This document shows positions 40,506 to 49,953 of a DNA stretch of 64,000 nucleotides, piece after piece. The position numbers and the translations under genes were made by a program. Every line of letters begins with the position of its first letter. Position 1 is the first letter of the stretch. The stretch spans positions 1,482,095 through 1,546,094 of the forward strand of contig CBDICN010000001.1 in NCBI GenBank assembly GCA_965277355.1. The letters run 5' to 3'. Under the pieces are notes generated by a model. It had not been told where the DNA came from, searched no databases, and saw nothing but the letters and a program-made list of their open reading frames with translations. The stretch is from RH-AL1 sp965277355 (GTDB lineage Bacteria > Pseudomonadota > Alphaproteobacteria > Rhizobiales > Beijerinckiaceae).

Positions 40506-41078
40506 TTGAGCCTTTTTCTTACCACGCGTGAGTGTCTGAGACGAGAGATAGAGCGCCACGGCTGGACGATAGGCGAGCACAGCTACGGTGCCCCGCTGGT
40601 GCTCGAGGAGGAACTCGGCAGGCTGACGATCGGGCGGTTCTGCTCGATCGCGCTGGGTGCGACGCTGATCCTCGGCAACCACCGCACGGACCTCGTCAGC
40701 ACCTATCCGTTCAAGACTCTGGCCGAGCATTGGCCGGAGGCCGCCGATGCACCCGACGATCACGAAGATCGCGACGGCATCGAGATCGGGTCCGACGTCT
40801 GGCTGGGCGCGCAGTGCACCGTCGTCGCCGGCGTGCGGATCGGGCCCGGCGCGGTGGTCGCCGCCAATTGCGTGGTGACGAAGGACGTCCCGCCCTATGC
40901 CATCGTCGCCGGCAACCCAGGCCGGGTCGTCCGCAGTCGCTGCACCGAAGAGGAAGCTAGCGGCCTGCTTGAGATCGCCTGGTGGAACTGGCCCGACGAC
41001 AAGGTGAGGCGAGAGCTGCCCGACATGATGCGCGGCTCGGTCGGGGCGTTCATACGAAAGCACCTGCCGGCGCGTTAG
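40506..41078 (+). CDS. CatB-type hexapeptide acetyltransferase
   Basis: A left-handed beta-helix O-acetyltransferase of 190 residues, related to xenobiotic and polysaccharide acetyltransferases. Hexapeptide turns: LTIGRFCSIALGATLILG, IEIGSDVWLGAQCTVVAGVR and IGPGAVVAANCVVTKDV; catalytic His in LGNHRTDLV; the C-terminal block YAIVAGNPGRVV. The TTG at 40506 is preceded by GAGAGGCTGAGG. It stands alone between the DUF255 protein and hisD. The substrate may be a sugar or an antibiotic; the sequence does not decide. Confidence 0.88.
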   Translation: MSLFLTTRECLRREIERHGWTIGEHSYGAPLVLEEELGRLTIGRFCSIALGATLILGNHRTDLVSTYPFKTLAEHWPEAADAPDDHEDRDGIEIGSDVWLGAQCTVVAGVRIGPGAVVAANCVVTKDVPPYAIVAGNPGRVVRSRCTEEEASGLLEIAWWNWPDDKVRRELPDMMRGSVGAFIRKHLPAR

Positions 41079-41171
41079 TCGGGCATCCGCGCGGGGTCGC
41101 GCCTACGTCTTGCCCTGTCACGCTGGCGAGGCTAAGGGAAACGAACCCCTTTTTCCGCCGGAGACCAATCG

Positions 41172-42491
41172 ATGCCGCTGCGGCTCGCAAGCGAGAGCCC
41201 CGACTTCGAGGCCGCTTTCATGACGCTGCTCGCGACCAAGCGCGAGGTGTCCGAGGATGTCGACCAAACAGTCCGCGTCATCCTGCGCGACGTGCGCGAC
41301 GATGGCGACGAGGCGCTGATCCGTTACTCGGATCGCTTCGACAGGGTCGATCTTCGCAAGCTCGGCCTGCGGGTCACCCAAGACGAGGTCGCGGCGGCGG
41401 TGAAGGCGGTGCAGCCGGAGGCGATGGCGGCCCTGCGGCTCGCGCACGATCGCATCACCAGCTTCCACGAACGCCAGGTGCCGGAGGGGCTGCGCTTCAC
41501 CGACAGCCTCGGTGTCGAACTCGGCTGGCGCTGGACGGCCATCGAAGCGGTCGGGCTTTACGTGCCGGGCGGCACGGCGAGCTATCCCTCCTCCGTGCTC
41601 ATGAACGCCGTCCCGGCCAAGGTCGTGGGCTGTCGGCGACTGGTGATGGTGGTGCCGGCTCCGGCCGGGCGCATCAACCCGCTGGTACTCGCCGCCGCCA
41701 GTCTCGCCGGTATTGACGAGATCTATCGCGTCGGCGGCGCGCAGGCGATCGCGGCCTTGGCCTACGGCACGCAAACGATCGCGCCGGTCATGAAGATCAC
41801 GGGGCCGGGCAACGCCTACGTGGCCGCCGCCAAGCGTCAGGTGTTCGGGACCGTCGGCATCGACATGATCGCCGGCCCGTCGGAAGTGTTGATCATCGCC
41901 GACGACACCGGCGACCCGGAATGGATCGCCGCGGACCTGCTGGCGCAGGCCGAGCACGACGCCGCCGCGCAGTCGATCCTCATCACCAATGACGCGCGAC
42001 TCGCCGATGCCGTCGCGCGGGCGGTCGAAGCACAGCTGAAGACGCTGCCGCGTGGCGAGATTGCCGGCGCGAGCTGGCGCGATTTCGGGGCGATCATCAC
42101 CGTCCGCTCGATCGAGCAGGCGGTTCCGCTTGCCGATCGGCTCGCGCCCGAGCACCTTGAGATCGTCGCGCGCGACGCCGAGGTCTTATCGAATTCTATT
42201 CGCAATGCCGGCGCGATCTTCCTCGGCGCTCACACGCCGGAGGCCGTCGGCGATTACGTCGGCGGCTCGAACCACGTCTTGCCGACCGCGCGCTCGGCCC
42301 GCTTCTCGTCCGGCCTCAACGTGCTCGACTACATGAAGAAGACGTCGATCCTGAAGTGCAGCCCGGCCGCCCTCGATGCGATCGGCCCGGCTGCCGTGAC
42401 GCTAGGCGAGGCGGAAGGGCTTGGCGGGCATGCGAGATCCGTTGCGATGCGCCTCGGCCAGTCCGCGCGGCGCAGGCGCGGTGCCGCATGA
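41172..42491 (+). CDS. hisD: Histidinol dehydrogenase
   Basis: Catalyses the last two steps of histidine synthesis, histidinol to histidine, with NAD+ and zinc. It has 439 residues with family blocks VGLYVPGGTASYPSSVLMNA, YRVGGAQAIAALAYGT, ITGPGNAYVAAAKRQVFG, IDMIAGPSEVLIIAD, LLAQAEHDAAAQ and VGGSNHVLPTARSARF. The catalytic Glu/His pair (RLAPEHLEI) is present. The stop overlaps the UPF0262 start (ATGA), and hisD / UPF0262 / phosphatase is a conserved alphaproteobacterial order. Confidence 0.96.
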   Translation: MPLRLASESPDFEAAFMTLLATKREVSEDVDQTVRVILRDVRDDGDEALIRYSDRFDRVDLRKLGLRVTQDEVAAAVKAVQPEAMAALRLAHDRITSFHERQVPEGLRFTDSLGVELGWRWTAIEAVGLYVPGGTASYPSSVLMNAVPAKVVGCRRLVMVVPAPAGRINPLVLAAASLAGIDEIYRVGGAQAIAALAYGTQTIAPVMKITGPGNAYVAAAKRQVFGTVGIDMIAGPSEVLIIADDTGDPEWIAADLLAQAEHDAAAQSILITNDARLADAVARAVEAQLKTLPRGEIAGASWRDFGAIITVRSIEQAVPLADRLAPEHLEIVARDAEVLSNSIRNAGAIFLGAHTPEAVGDYVGGSNHVLPTARSARFSSGLNVLDYMKKTSILKCSPAALDAIGPAAVTLGEAEGLGGHARSVAMRLGQSARRRRGAA

Positions 42492-42970
42492 GCCCGGAAG
42501 CCAAGACGGATCGCCTGCGCTCGGTCGTTCTCGACGGTGATTCGATCGGGATCGGCAGCGCCGACCAGGAGCACGAACGCCAGATCGCGGTGTACGATCT
42601 GCTCGAGGAGAACTCCTTTGGCCTGCCGAATCGCGACGACGGGCCTTACGAGCTCACGATCTCGCTGCACGAGGCCAAGCTGATGTTCGACATCGCGGGA
42701 GCGGACGGCGAGCAGAAGGCCGTGCACATCCTGTCGCTCACCCCGTTCAAGGGCATTTTGCGCGACTACTTCATGATCTGCGAAAGCTACTACGACGCGA
42801 TCCGCACCCAGACGGCGCAGCAGATCGAGGCGATCGACATGGGTCGTCGCGGCCTCCACAACGAGGGCGCCGACCTGCTGACCGAGCGCCTCAGCGGCAA
42901 GATCGTCTGCGACGGCGATACCGCGCGCCGGCTCTTCACGCTCATCACGGCCTTGCACTGGAAAGGCTGA
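42488..42970 (+). CDS. UPF0262 family protein
   Basis: A 160-residue conserved protein of unknown function found in alphaproteobacteria immediately after hisD. The start at 42488 lies inside the hisD stop. Family blocks: QEHERQIAVYDLLEENSF, YELTISLHEAKLMFDI, LTPFKGILRDYFMICESYYD and AIRTQTAQQIEAIDMGRRGL. No membrane segment or signal. Its strict linkage to hisD suggests co-regulation, but no role is established. Confidence 0.92.
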   Translation: MSPEAKTDRLRSVVLDGDSIGIGSADQEHERQIAVYDLLEENSFGLPNRDDGPYELTISLHEAKLMFDIAGADGEQKAVHILSLTPFKGILRDYFMICESYYDAIRTQTAQQIEAIDMGRRGLHNEGADLLTERLSGKIVCDGDTARRLFTLITALHWKG

Positions 42971-43001
42971 CCGGCTTGGTTAGGCGCGGGAGCCGCTTGC
43001 G

Positions 43002-43457
43002 GTGACCGATCCCCTCAGCATCAGGCCGAGCGCGATCCTGTTTTCCTGCTCGTTCAACGCGGTCCGCTCGCCGATGGCGGAGGGGCTAACCCGGCTCCTT
43101 TTCGGGCGCGAAATCTACGTCGCCTCGGCCGGAGTGAAGGAAGGCGAAGCGGACGGGTTCGCGATCGCGGTGATGGACGAGATCGGCGTCGACATCACGA
43201 GGCACAAACCGCATACGTTCGAGGATCTCGAGGATTCCTCCTTCGACCTCATCGTCACGCTGTCACCGGAGGCGCACCACAAGGCGCTCGAGTTCACCCG
43301 TACGCTTGCCTGCGACGTGGTCTACTGGCCGACGATTGATCCGACCGCGGTCGAAGGTTCGCGCGAGCGCAAGCTCGAGGCCTATCGCGAGGTGCGCGAC
43401 GGTCTCTCGAAGCGCATCAAGGCGTTGCTCGGGTATCGTCCGATGGGCACCGTCTGA
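43002..43457 (+). CDS. Low-molecular-weight protein-tyrosine-phosphatase-like protein
   Basis: A 151-residue phosphatase of the LMW-PTP/arsenate reductase fold. The P-loop is LFSCSFNAVRSPMAEG (catalytic Cys in C-x5-R-S) and the acid is probably Asp in WPTIDPTAVEG. The GTG at 43002 is taken for its distance from the preceding gene (31 bp) and the normal N-terminus. It completes the hisD group. In related genomes infA and maf usually follow; here the strand switches to the sensor-kinase pair. Confidence 0.9.
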   Translation: MTDPLSIRPSAILFSCSFNAVRSPMAEGLTRLLFGREIYVASAGVKEGEADGFAIAVMDEIGVDITRHKPHTFEDLEDSSFDLIVTLSPEAHHKALEFTRTLACDVVYWPTIDPTAVEGSRERKLEAYREVRDGLSKRIKALLGYRPMGTV

Positions 43458-43485
43458 ACGCGTCGACGAAGCTAATTGGAGTCAA

Positions 43486-45831
43486 TCACGCCGACTCGAC
43501 CGCGCCGCTCCCGAGCCGCCGCAGCTTGTCGGCGAGGTCGCGCATGCTGATGTCGCCCTTGTGCAGAACCTGGTTGGCGCCGCGCAAGCGGCGACGATCC
43601 TCGGCGGTCAGGTCGAGCGCGGTCAGCACCACGACCGGGATGTCGCCGCAGCCGGGCTTCGCCCGGAGCTCTTTCAGAAAGTCGAAACCGTCCATCTTCG
43701 GCATGTTCAAGTCGAGCAGGACGACACGGGGCGTGGAGCGGGACACCTGCTCCAGCCCCTCCAATCCGTCGGCGGCCTCGACCACGCTCCAGCCGTTCTT
43801 CTCAAGCGCGATGCGGGCGCGGTGCCGGGCATCCTCCTCGTCATCGACGATGAGCACGTCGCCTTCGGCATCGCGGAAGCTCTCCATGACGTGGCGGAGC
43901 CGGTTCCAGTCCACTGGTTTGATCACGTAGTCGGCCGCGCCGAGCGACGAGGCGAGCGCGCGCTCGGTGACGAAGGTCACCATCACGACCGGGATCGCCG
44001 CGAGTTCCGGATCCGCCTTGAGGGCGCTGAGGACCGACCATCCATCCATGCCGGGCATTGTCACGTCGAGCAGGATCGCGCGCGGCTTCAGGCGCTTGGC
44101 AATGGCCAGTCCCGTCGCGCCATCCTGCGCCGTCCGCGCGGCGTAGCCTTCCCGTACGAGGAAGCGGCTCATCAGCTCGCGCTGCGTCTCGTCGTCGTCG
44201 ACGACGAGAACGATTTCGCGGCCGCCCACGTCCTCCTGTTCGCGCAGGGCCGCTTCCTTCCGCGCACTCGGCTGCTGACCAAGCGTGACCGGGAGGACCA
44301 CCTCGAACGTGCTACCCTGCCCGGCTTTGGAGGTTACGGAGATCGTGCCGCCGAGCAGCGCGGCGAAGGCCTTCGTGAGCGCGAGCCCGAGGCCGGTGCC
44401 CCCGAACTGCCGAGTCGTGGACGCATCCGCCTGCTGGAAGCGCTGAAACAGTTTGGCGACCTGCTCCTCCGTCATCCCGATTCCGCTGTCCGTGACTAAA
44501 AAGCGGATGCGGTCGATGCCATTGGGACGAGGCTCGCGCCGCGCCGCCAGCGTGATCGTGCCGTTCTCGGTGAACTTCGCGGCATTGCTCAGGAGGTTGA
44601 GCAGCACCTGCCGCAGGCGGGTGACGTCGGAATACATGCTGCCGAGGTCGTCGGGCAATTCCAGCGCGAGACGGTTGCTCTTCTTGTCCATCAGGGCGCC
44701 GACGGTCGAGGCGATGTCCTCGGCCATCGTGGTGACGTCGAAGGTCTCGCAATAGGCCTCCATCTTGCCGCTCTCGACCTTCGACAGGTCCAGCACGTCG
44801 TTGATGAGGCCGAGCAGGTGCCTGGCGTTGCCCTCGATCTTGCCGACGTCGCGCGCGAGGTCGGCCAGCTCCGTCCCCTCCTCGATTTCCTCCGACAGCA
44901 TTTCGGCGTAGCCGATGATCGCCGAAAGCGGCGTGCGCAACTCGTGACTCATGTTGGCGATGAAGGTGCTCTTGGCACGATTGGCCGCCTCGGCTTCGTC
45001 GCGCGCCTGCTCGAGTTTCTGCTCGGCATCGCGGATCGCCGTGATGTCGGTGTTGGTGCCGAACCAGCCGAGCACGCGGCCTTCCGGATGCGCTTCGTCG
45101 GGCTCGTCGCGGATCGGCATGGCGCGCGACAGGAACCAGCTGTACTCGCCGTCACGCCCCCTCAACGGAAACGTGTCTTCCCAGTCCTGGCCGACCTCGA
45201 GGCTGTGGCGGAAGCGGCGCTCGACCCTTTCGACATGATCGGGGTGGTGCACGGATTTCCAGCCCCAACCGGCCATCTCGACGAGCGTGCTGCCGGTGTA
45301 GTCATACCAGCGCTGGTTGTACCAGATGATCGACCCGTCCGCATCGGTCATCCAGCTCATCTGCGGGATGCCGTTGGCGATGGTCCGAAAGCGGGCCTCG
45401 CTTTCCCGCGCCTGGCGGATGGCGAGCTTCTTCTGCGCTTCGCTCGGCACCATATCGTTGAAGACGACGATGCTGCCTGTCACCTCCTTGCCGGCGTCCG
45501 ACATCGGGAAGGCGGAATATTCGGCGGAGAAGGACGTCCCGTCACGCCGCCACAGCAACTCGCCGCTGAGCTTCGCCGGCTGCTTGGTGGTGAGCGTCCG
45601 AAGCACCGGACAGATGTCCGGCGAGAAGAACGTGCCGTCGCCATGGGTATGGTGGATCGTCTCGTGCATACTGCGACCGATGAGGTCCTCGGCCTGCGTG
45701 TAGCCGAGCATGCGGACGGCGGCCCTGTTGACGAAGGTGCAGCGTCCGTCCTTGTCGATGCCGTAGACGCCGTCGCTGAGCGTGTCGAGGAACGCCCAGT
45801 CGGTGCTCAAGCCGGTGATCGCCGACATCAT
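43486..45831 (-). CDS. Hybrid histidine kinase with two PAS and two receiver domains
   Basis: A 781-residue cytosolic hybrid kinase. Order: PAS (about 10-130, TLSDGVYGIDKDGRCTFVNR), PAS/PAC (145-265, QMSWMTDADGSIIWYNQRWY), HisKA with phospho-acceptor His in NMSHELRTPLSAIIGYAEML, HATPase (SDSGIGMTEEQ type sequence, FGGTGLGLALTKAF), then two receivers with phospho-acceptor Asp in AILLDVTMPGMDG and VVLLDLNMPKMDG. No membrane helices or output domain. Its ATG lies in the stop of the upstream kinase (45828-45831). It probably feeds a separate phosphotransfer protein or regulator not in this window. Confidence 0.92.
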   Translation of the reverse strand: MMSAITGLSTDWAFLDTLSDGVYGIDKDGRCTFVNRAAVRMLGYTQAEDLIGRSMHETIHHTHGDGTFFSPDICPVLRTLTTKQPAKLSGELLWRRDGTSFSAEYSAFPMSDAGKEVTGSIVVFNDMVPSEAQKKLAIRQARESEARFRTIANGIPQMSWMTDADGSIIWYNQRWYDYTGSTLVEMAGWGWKSVHHPDHVERVERRFRHSLEVGQDWEDTFPLRGRDGEYSWFLSRAMPIRDEPDEAHPEGRVLGWFGTNTDITAIRDAEQKLEQARDEAEAANRAKSTFIANMSHELRTPLSAIIGYAEMLSEEIEEGTELADLARDVGKIEGNARHLLGLINDVLDLSKVESGKMEAYCETFDVTTMAEDIASTVGALMDKKSNRLALELPDDLGSMYSDVTRLRQVLLNLLSNAAKFTENGTITLAARREPRPNGIDRIRFLVTDSGIGMTEEQVAKLFQRFQQADASTTRQFGGTGLGLALTKAFAALLGGTISVTSKAGQGSTFEVVLPVTLGQQPSARKEAALREQEDVGGREIVLVVDDDETQRELMSRFLVREGYAARTAQDGATGLAIAKRLKPRAILLDVTMPGMDGWSVLSALKADPELAAIPVVMVTFVTERALASSLGAADYVIKPVDWNRLRHVMESFRDAEGDVLIVDDEEDARHRARIALEKNGWSVVEAADGLEGLEQVSRSTPRVVLLDLNMPKMDGFDFLKELRAKPGCGDIPVVVLTALDLTAEDRRRLRGANQVLHKGDISMRDLADKLRRLGSGAVESA

Positions 45832-47837
45832 GATTTTTCCTCGTCGAACATGCTCTTGATACGGGTTGCCAGGGCCTCCATCGCGAAAGGCTTCGTGAGG
45901 ACCTGCATGCCGGGCTCGAGATGACCGTGGTTCAGCACCGCGTTCTCGGCATAACCGGTAATGAACAGAATTTTCAGCTGCGGCCGCGAGGCGCGCCCGG
46001 CTTCCGCGAGCTGGCGACCGTTCATCCCGCCGGGAAGGCCAACATCGGTGACGAGTAGATCGATGCGCGCCTGCGATTGGAGGAGCTTGACGCCGGCCTG
46101 GCCGTCCACCGCCTCGAGAGCGCTGTAGCCGAGATCTTCCAGCACCTCCGTCACGAGCATCCTGACGGTCGGCTCGTCATCGACCACGAGCACGGTCTCG
46201 CCCGCGGCGGACCGAGGAGCGGCGGCAAGCACGCCCGGCACGATCGCGCTCTCGGCATCCCCGAAGTGCCGCGGCAGAAGGATGCGCATCGTCGTGCCCG
46301 CGCCGACCTTCGATTGGACCCGCACCTGGCCGCCGGACTGCCGGGCGAAGCCGTAGATCATGGACAGGCCGAGGCCCGTGCCCATGCCGATCGGCTTGGT
46401 CGTGAAGAACGGATCGAAGATGCGCTTCACGACGTCCGGCGGCATGCCCGCGCCATCGTCCGTCACGCTCAAGCTGACGTAATCGCCCGGGCTGAGTTCC
46501 TGCTCGCCGGCATCACGCTCTCCCAAGCGCGTGTTGCCCGTCCAGATCGCGATATGGCCGTCGCGCTCCGGCATGGCGTCGCGCGCGTTGATGCACAGGT
46601 TCAACAGGGCGTTCTCGAGCTGGCTCGGATCGACGAGGATGGTCCAGATGTCCTCAACCGTCGTGACGTCGACCACGATCTCCGGCCCGACGGTGCGTTT
46701 CACGAGCTCTTCCATGTCGCGGACAAGTTGATTGATGTCGGTCGGCTTTGGATCGAGCGTTTGGCGCCGCGAGAAGGCGAGAAGGCGATGCGTCAATGAA
46801 GCCGCGCGACCGGCCGCCGATTGCGCCGCATTCACGTAACGATCGACCGAGTCGAAACGACCTTTCGCGATCCGCATCTGGAGCAGATCGAGGCTGCCCG
46901 TGATGCCCGTCAGCAGATTGTTGAAATCGTGGGCAAGACCGCCGGTGAGCTGGCCGACCGCCTCCATCTTCTGCGACTGGCGCAGTGCCTCCTCGGTGCC
47001 GCGCTGCTCCGTGATGTCGCGGCCGCAGAACAGGACCAGTCCCTCCTCCTCGTTGAAGAATTCGAGGGGTGCGCCGACCACCTGGATGTAGAGCGGCGCT
47101 CCCGATGTGCTCCTGCGCTCCGACAGATAGTCGATCGTCTGCCCGGTCTTCAGGCAGCGCCTCACATGGTGCTCGATGCCGGCGGCTACCTCGGGTCCCA
47201 CGATCTCGACCGGCGAGCGGCCGATGATGGCGGATTTCGGTCGTCCTTCGAAGGCGACGGCGGCCGGGTTGAGATCCTCGTAGGTCAGGCCGCCGACCTT
47301 CGACAGGAGTATCAGGGTGAGATATTCCGGGCAGGCGTCGAAATAGGCCTGAAGCCGCGTCTGGGTGCGCTTCACCTCGTGAAGTTGGTTGAAGATGTCC
47401 TGCTCGAGCTGTTCGTTGTCCCGCAGCAGCGCGTCCGCAACAACCTTCTGCTTCTCAATATCCGTGCACGACCCGACCCAACGCACGACGCTGCCATCCT
47501 CGGCTCTGAGCGCCGAGGCCCTGGCCAGGTGCCATCTGAACACGCCGTCGGCCCGGCGCAGCCTGACCTCCGCCTCGTAGTCCGCGTTGGTCGCGACCGC
47601 GTCAGACCAGGCGGCGGCGTTGCGACTCCGATCATCGGGGTGGACAAGGCCGAGCCAGCCCTCCTCCGTCAGCGCCGATCCCCCGTATTTGCGCAAGCGA
47701 TCGTTCGACCAATCGAAGACACCATCCGCAAGAGCCGTCCACACGAGGCCGGGAACGGCCTGCGCGACGAGAACCAGCGCCGGATCACCGTTCTTCGCGC
47801 GATGCCCGGAGGCCTGGTTCAGGTGGACTTCTGACAC
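45828..47837 (-). CDS. PAS-containing histidine kinase with C-terminal receiver domain
   Basis: A 669-residue cytosolic kinase, first gene of the pair. The GTG at 47837 is selected because GGAAGA sits 7 bp upstream; a TTG at 47903 would add 22 residues. Order: PAS (about 15-130, LVWTALADGVFDWSNDRLRK), second PAS (150-285), FixL-type HisKA with His in LTGGLAHDFNNLLTGITGSL, HATPase (DDGAGMPPDV, GMGTGLGLSMIYGFARQSGG), and a receiver with Asp in LLVTDVGLPGGMNG. This HWE-unlike, NtrB-style kinase plus receiver layout is common in rhizobia. Translational coupling to the second hybrid kinase suggests a shared relay. Confidence 0.92.
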   Translation of the reverse strand: MSEVHLNQASGHRAKNGDPALVLVAQAVPGLVWTALADGVFDWSNDRLRKYGGSALTEEGWLGLVHPDDRSRNAAAWSDAVATNADYEAEVRLRRADGVFRWHLARASALRAEDGSVVRWVGSCTDIEKQKVVADALLRDNEQLEQDIFNQLHEVKRTQTRLQAYFDACPEYLTLILLSKVGGLTYEDLNPAAVAFEGRPKSAIIGRSPVEIVGPEVAAGIEHHVRRCLKTGQTIDYLSERRSTSGAPLYIQVVGAPLEFFNEEEGLVLFCGRDITEQRGTEEALRQSQKMEAVGQLTGGLAHDFNNLLTGITGSLDLLQMRIAKGRFDSVDRYVNAAQSAAGRAASLTHRLLAFSRRQTLDPKPTDINQLVRDMEELVKRTVGPEIVVDVTTVEDIWTILVDPSQLENALLNLCINARDAMPERDGHIAIWTGNTRLGERDAGEQELSPGDYVSLSVTDDGAGMPPDVVKRIFDPFFTTKPIGMGTGLGLSMIYGFARQSGGQVRVQSKVGAGTTMRILLPRHFGDAESAIVPGVLAAAPRSAAGETVLVVDDEPTVRMLVTEVLEDLGYSALEAVDGQAGVKLLQSQARIDLLVTDVGLPGGMNGRQLAEAGRASRPQLKILFITGYAENAVLNHGHLEPGMQVLTKPFAMEALATRIKSMFDEEKS

Positions 47838-48014
47838 CAAAGTTCTTCCGAGCACGACGGCCCGAGCGCTCCGGGAGGGTGCACCCTGCGAACCTTGCCC
47901 CAAGCGCTACGAGATACGGGGATGGCTTGCAAGCTCACCGAAGTCGCCCGGATCGGCGTCGGGGTCGTACGACGGAGGCTGCCTCCGCTCCGCCGGGGCC
48001 AGCCCCGGGGCCGC

Positions 48015-49298
48015 TCAGTGCAACCCCTCGTAGGCCTTGTTGCGGACGAAGCCGTAGCCGACGGCCCCGACGAGCGAGGCCACCGCCGCAACCACGAAGG
48101 CGACATCGAAGCTCCCCGTGTACTTGACGATGTAGCCGGTGACGAGCGGCGCCAGACCGCCTCCAACCGAACCCCCGATGTTCTGCACGGATTCCAGCGT
48201 CGCGACGAGATGGGGCGGCGTGAGGGTGGCGCCGAGCGCCCAGCTGCAGGAGCCGGCACCGTAAGCGAAGAACATCGCGATCGACATCAAGGCGAGCGAC
48301 CATCCGGTCGAGGCGACGAACGGCGCGATCGCCGTCAGCGCACCGGCGACGACAAGCCCGACGATCGTCGGGATCTTGCGCGAGTCGATCGGGTCCATGT
48401 CGCGGCGCGCCAACCAGTCGGACAGGTAGCCACCCAGGACGCCGCCGAGGAACCCGGCGAACTGCGGGAGGGCGGCGAGCGTACCGGTCTCGGCGACGCT
48501 GACGTGACGCATCGACTCGAGATAGCCCGGCAGCCAGGCGACATAGAGCCAGCTGACGTAGACGAGGCCGAACAGGCCGACCATCATCGCCCAGGTCGTC
48601 GGAATGCGGAATAGTTCGCCCCACAACTTCGGGCCGGCCTTGGCGGTACTCTCGATGTCGCCGGCGTGGATGGCGACGACGTCGGCCTCCGGCACGCCGG
48701 CCTGTTCCGGATCGCGGTAGAACAACCACCACGCCAGCGCGACGACCAGGCCGACGGCGCCCATCAGCGCGAACATCCAGCGCCAGCCGAACGCCAGCAT
48801 GATCGCGGTGAGGAGCGGCGGGGCGATCGCCGGCCCGAGCGAGGAAGCCGCGTTGAAGAGGCCGAGCGGCACGCCGCGGTCCTTGATCGGGAACCAGTTG
48901 ACCGAGGCGCGCGCACCGGCGGTGAACATCGGCGACTCCCCGACGCCGAGCCCGGCACGGGCGACCAGGAACTGGGTGAACGTCTGCACCGTGCCGCTGA
49001 TGATCTGCGCGATCGACCAGGACACCATGCCGACGGTCAGCATGATGTGCGGACCGATGCGGTCCGTCACCGCGCCGATCGGCAGCTGGCAGACGGCGTA
49101 GGCCCAGGCGAAGGCGGACAGCAGCGCGCCCATCTGCTCGGGCGAGAAATGCATCTCGGTCGCGATGTCGTGGTTGGCGATCGCCAGAGTCGAGCGATCG
49201 ACGTAATTGACCACGCCGGCGGCGACGAGCAGCGCGATCATGATCCACTGCCGCCTGCGCGTCCGCGGGCTCAGGCGGGCTTCGACGGCTGCATCCAT
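48015..49298 (-). CDS. MFS transporter, anion:cation symporter (ACS) type
   Basis: A 427-residue, 12-helix importer of the ACS group, which includes glucarate, galactonate and phthalate permeases. Seen: NYVDRSTLAIANHDIATEMH in helix 1 and after, AYAVCQLPIGAVTDRIG (motif A), GVGESPMFTAGARASVNWFP (helix 4 region) and SLGPAIAPPLLTAIMLAFGW. A small membrane protein gene ends 3 bp upstream of its start, so they are co-transcribed. The substrate is likely an organic acid; no catabolic genes are adjacent to narrow it. Confidence 0.9.
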   Translation of the reverse strand: MDAAVEARLSPRTRRRQWIMIALLVAAGVVNYVDRSTLAIANHDIATEMHFSPEQMGALLSAFAWAYAVCQLPIGAVTDRIGPHIMLTVGMVSWSIAQIISGTVQTFTQFLVARAGLGVGESPMFTAGARASVNWFPIKDRGVPLGLFNAASSLGPAIAPPLLTAIMLAFGWRWMFALMGAVGLVVALAWWLFYRDPEQAGVPEADVVAIHAGDIESTAKAGPKLWGELFRIPTTWAMMVGLFGLVYVSWLYVAWLPGYLESMRHVSVAETGTLAALPQFAGFLGGVLGGYLSDWLARRDMDPIDSRKIPTIVGLVVAGALTAIAPFVASTGWSLALMSIAMFFAYGAGSCSWALGATLTPPHLVATLESVQNIGGSVGGGLAPLVTGYIVKYTGSFDVAFVVAAVASLVGAVGYGFVRNKAYEGLH

Positions 49299-49301
49299 GC
49301 C

Positions 49302-49751
49302 TCAGCCTCGACGGCGCGGCAGGCTCCAGCGCGTCGGCATCGGGTCGTCGTCGCGCCATGCGAGAACCAGGAAAAGCAGCAAGCCGGCGTGGAACAGGCC
49401 GGCGGCGGGCGCGATATAGGCGAGCGACCAGATCAGGCCGGGTGCCCCCGCCATCAGCATCAGCGCCGCGCCGTAGCCGAGCGCCAGCCTGGGCGCGATC
49501 GAGCGGGTGAGCCGCCAGTGCGCGAACCCCGTCGCCGCAACGACGCCGGCCATCTTCATCGCGGCCATGAAGCGTAGCAGCAGCACGAGCTTGTCCTCGA
49601 ACCCGCTCGCGTTGCCGGCCGCGGCGCGGCCGACCAGCAGGCCGCCGACAGCGGCCACGCCGACCGCCGCGTAAAGCAGCACGGGCGACGTAAGGCGAGA
49701 GGGCGCGCGGACCCGAGCGGCGGCAGAACGGACGAACGGTAGATCGGTCAT
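49302..49751 (-). CDS. Small four-helix membrane protein (hypothetical)
   Basis: A 149-residue protein with four predicted transmembrane helices (VLLYAAVGVAAVGGLLVG, FMAAMKMAGVVAATGFA, LALGYGAALMLMAGAPGLIW, AAGLFHAGLLLFLVLAW). It precedes the ACS transporter by 3 bp, so they share a transcript. No family is recognised. Codon use matches the neighbours. Confidence 0.72.
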   Translation of the reverse strand: MTDLPFVRSAAARVRAPSRLTSPVLLYAAVGVAAVGGLLVGRAAAGNASGFEDKLVLLLRFMAAMKMAGVVAATGFAHWRLTRSIAPRLALGYGAALMLMAGAPGLIWSLAYIAPAAGLFHAGLLLFLVLAWRDDDPMPTRWSLPRRRG

Positions 49752-49953
49752 GGGAGATCTCGGAAGGACTGCGGCAGGTTATCGTGAATGGAATGCGCCG
49801 GCCAGTGCCGCCGTCGCGGCGATCCGTCAAGCCGAGAACAAGGAAAGGCGGAGAACCGCGACACCTTTCTTCGCTGGCCAGTGGCGCGCGGCCGATGCCG
49901 GATGCGGGCCGAGATGCTATGCGTCGCGCGCCGCCCGTACCGAGGACAAATTC

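Noticed and set aside
43002..43457. Arsenate reductase as a specific call
   Set aside because: The P-loop fits both LMW phosphatases and thioredoxin-type ArsC, but the hisD/UPF0262 context and lack of ars genes favour the phosphatase-like name.
47935..49830. 631-codon reverse frame overlapping the ACS transporter
   Set aside because: It overlaps two genes with good membrane topology in another frame; its own product is Arg-rich nonsense.
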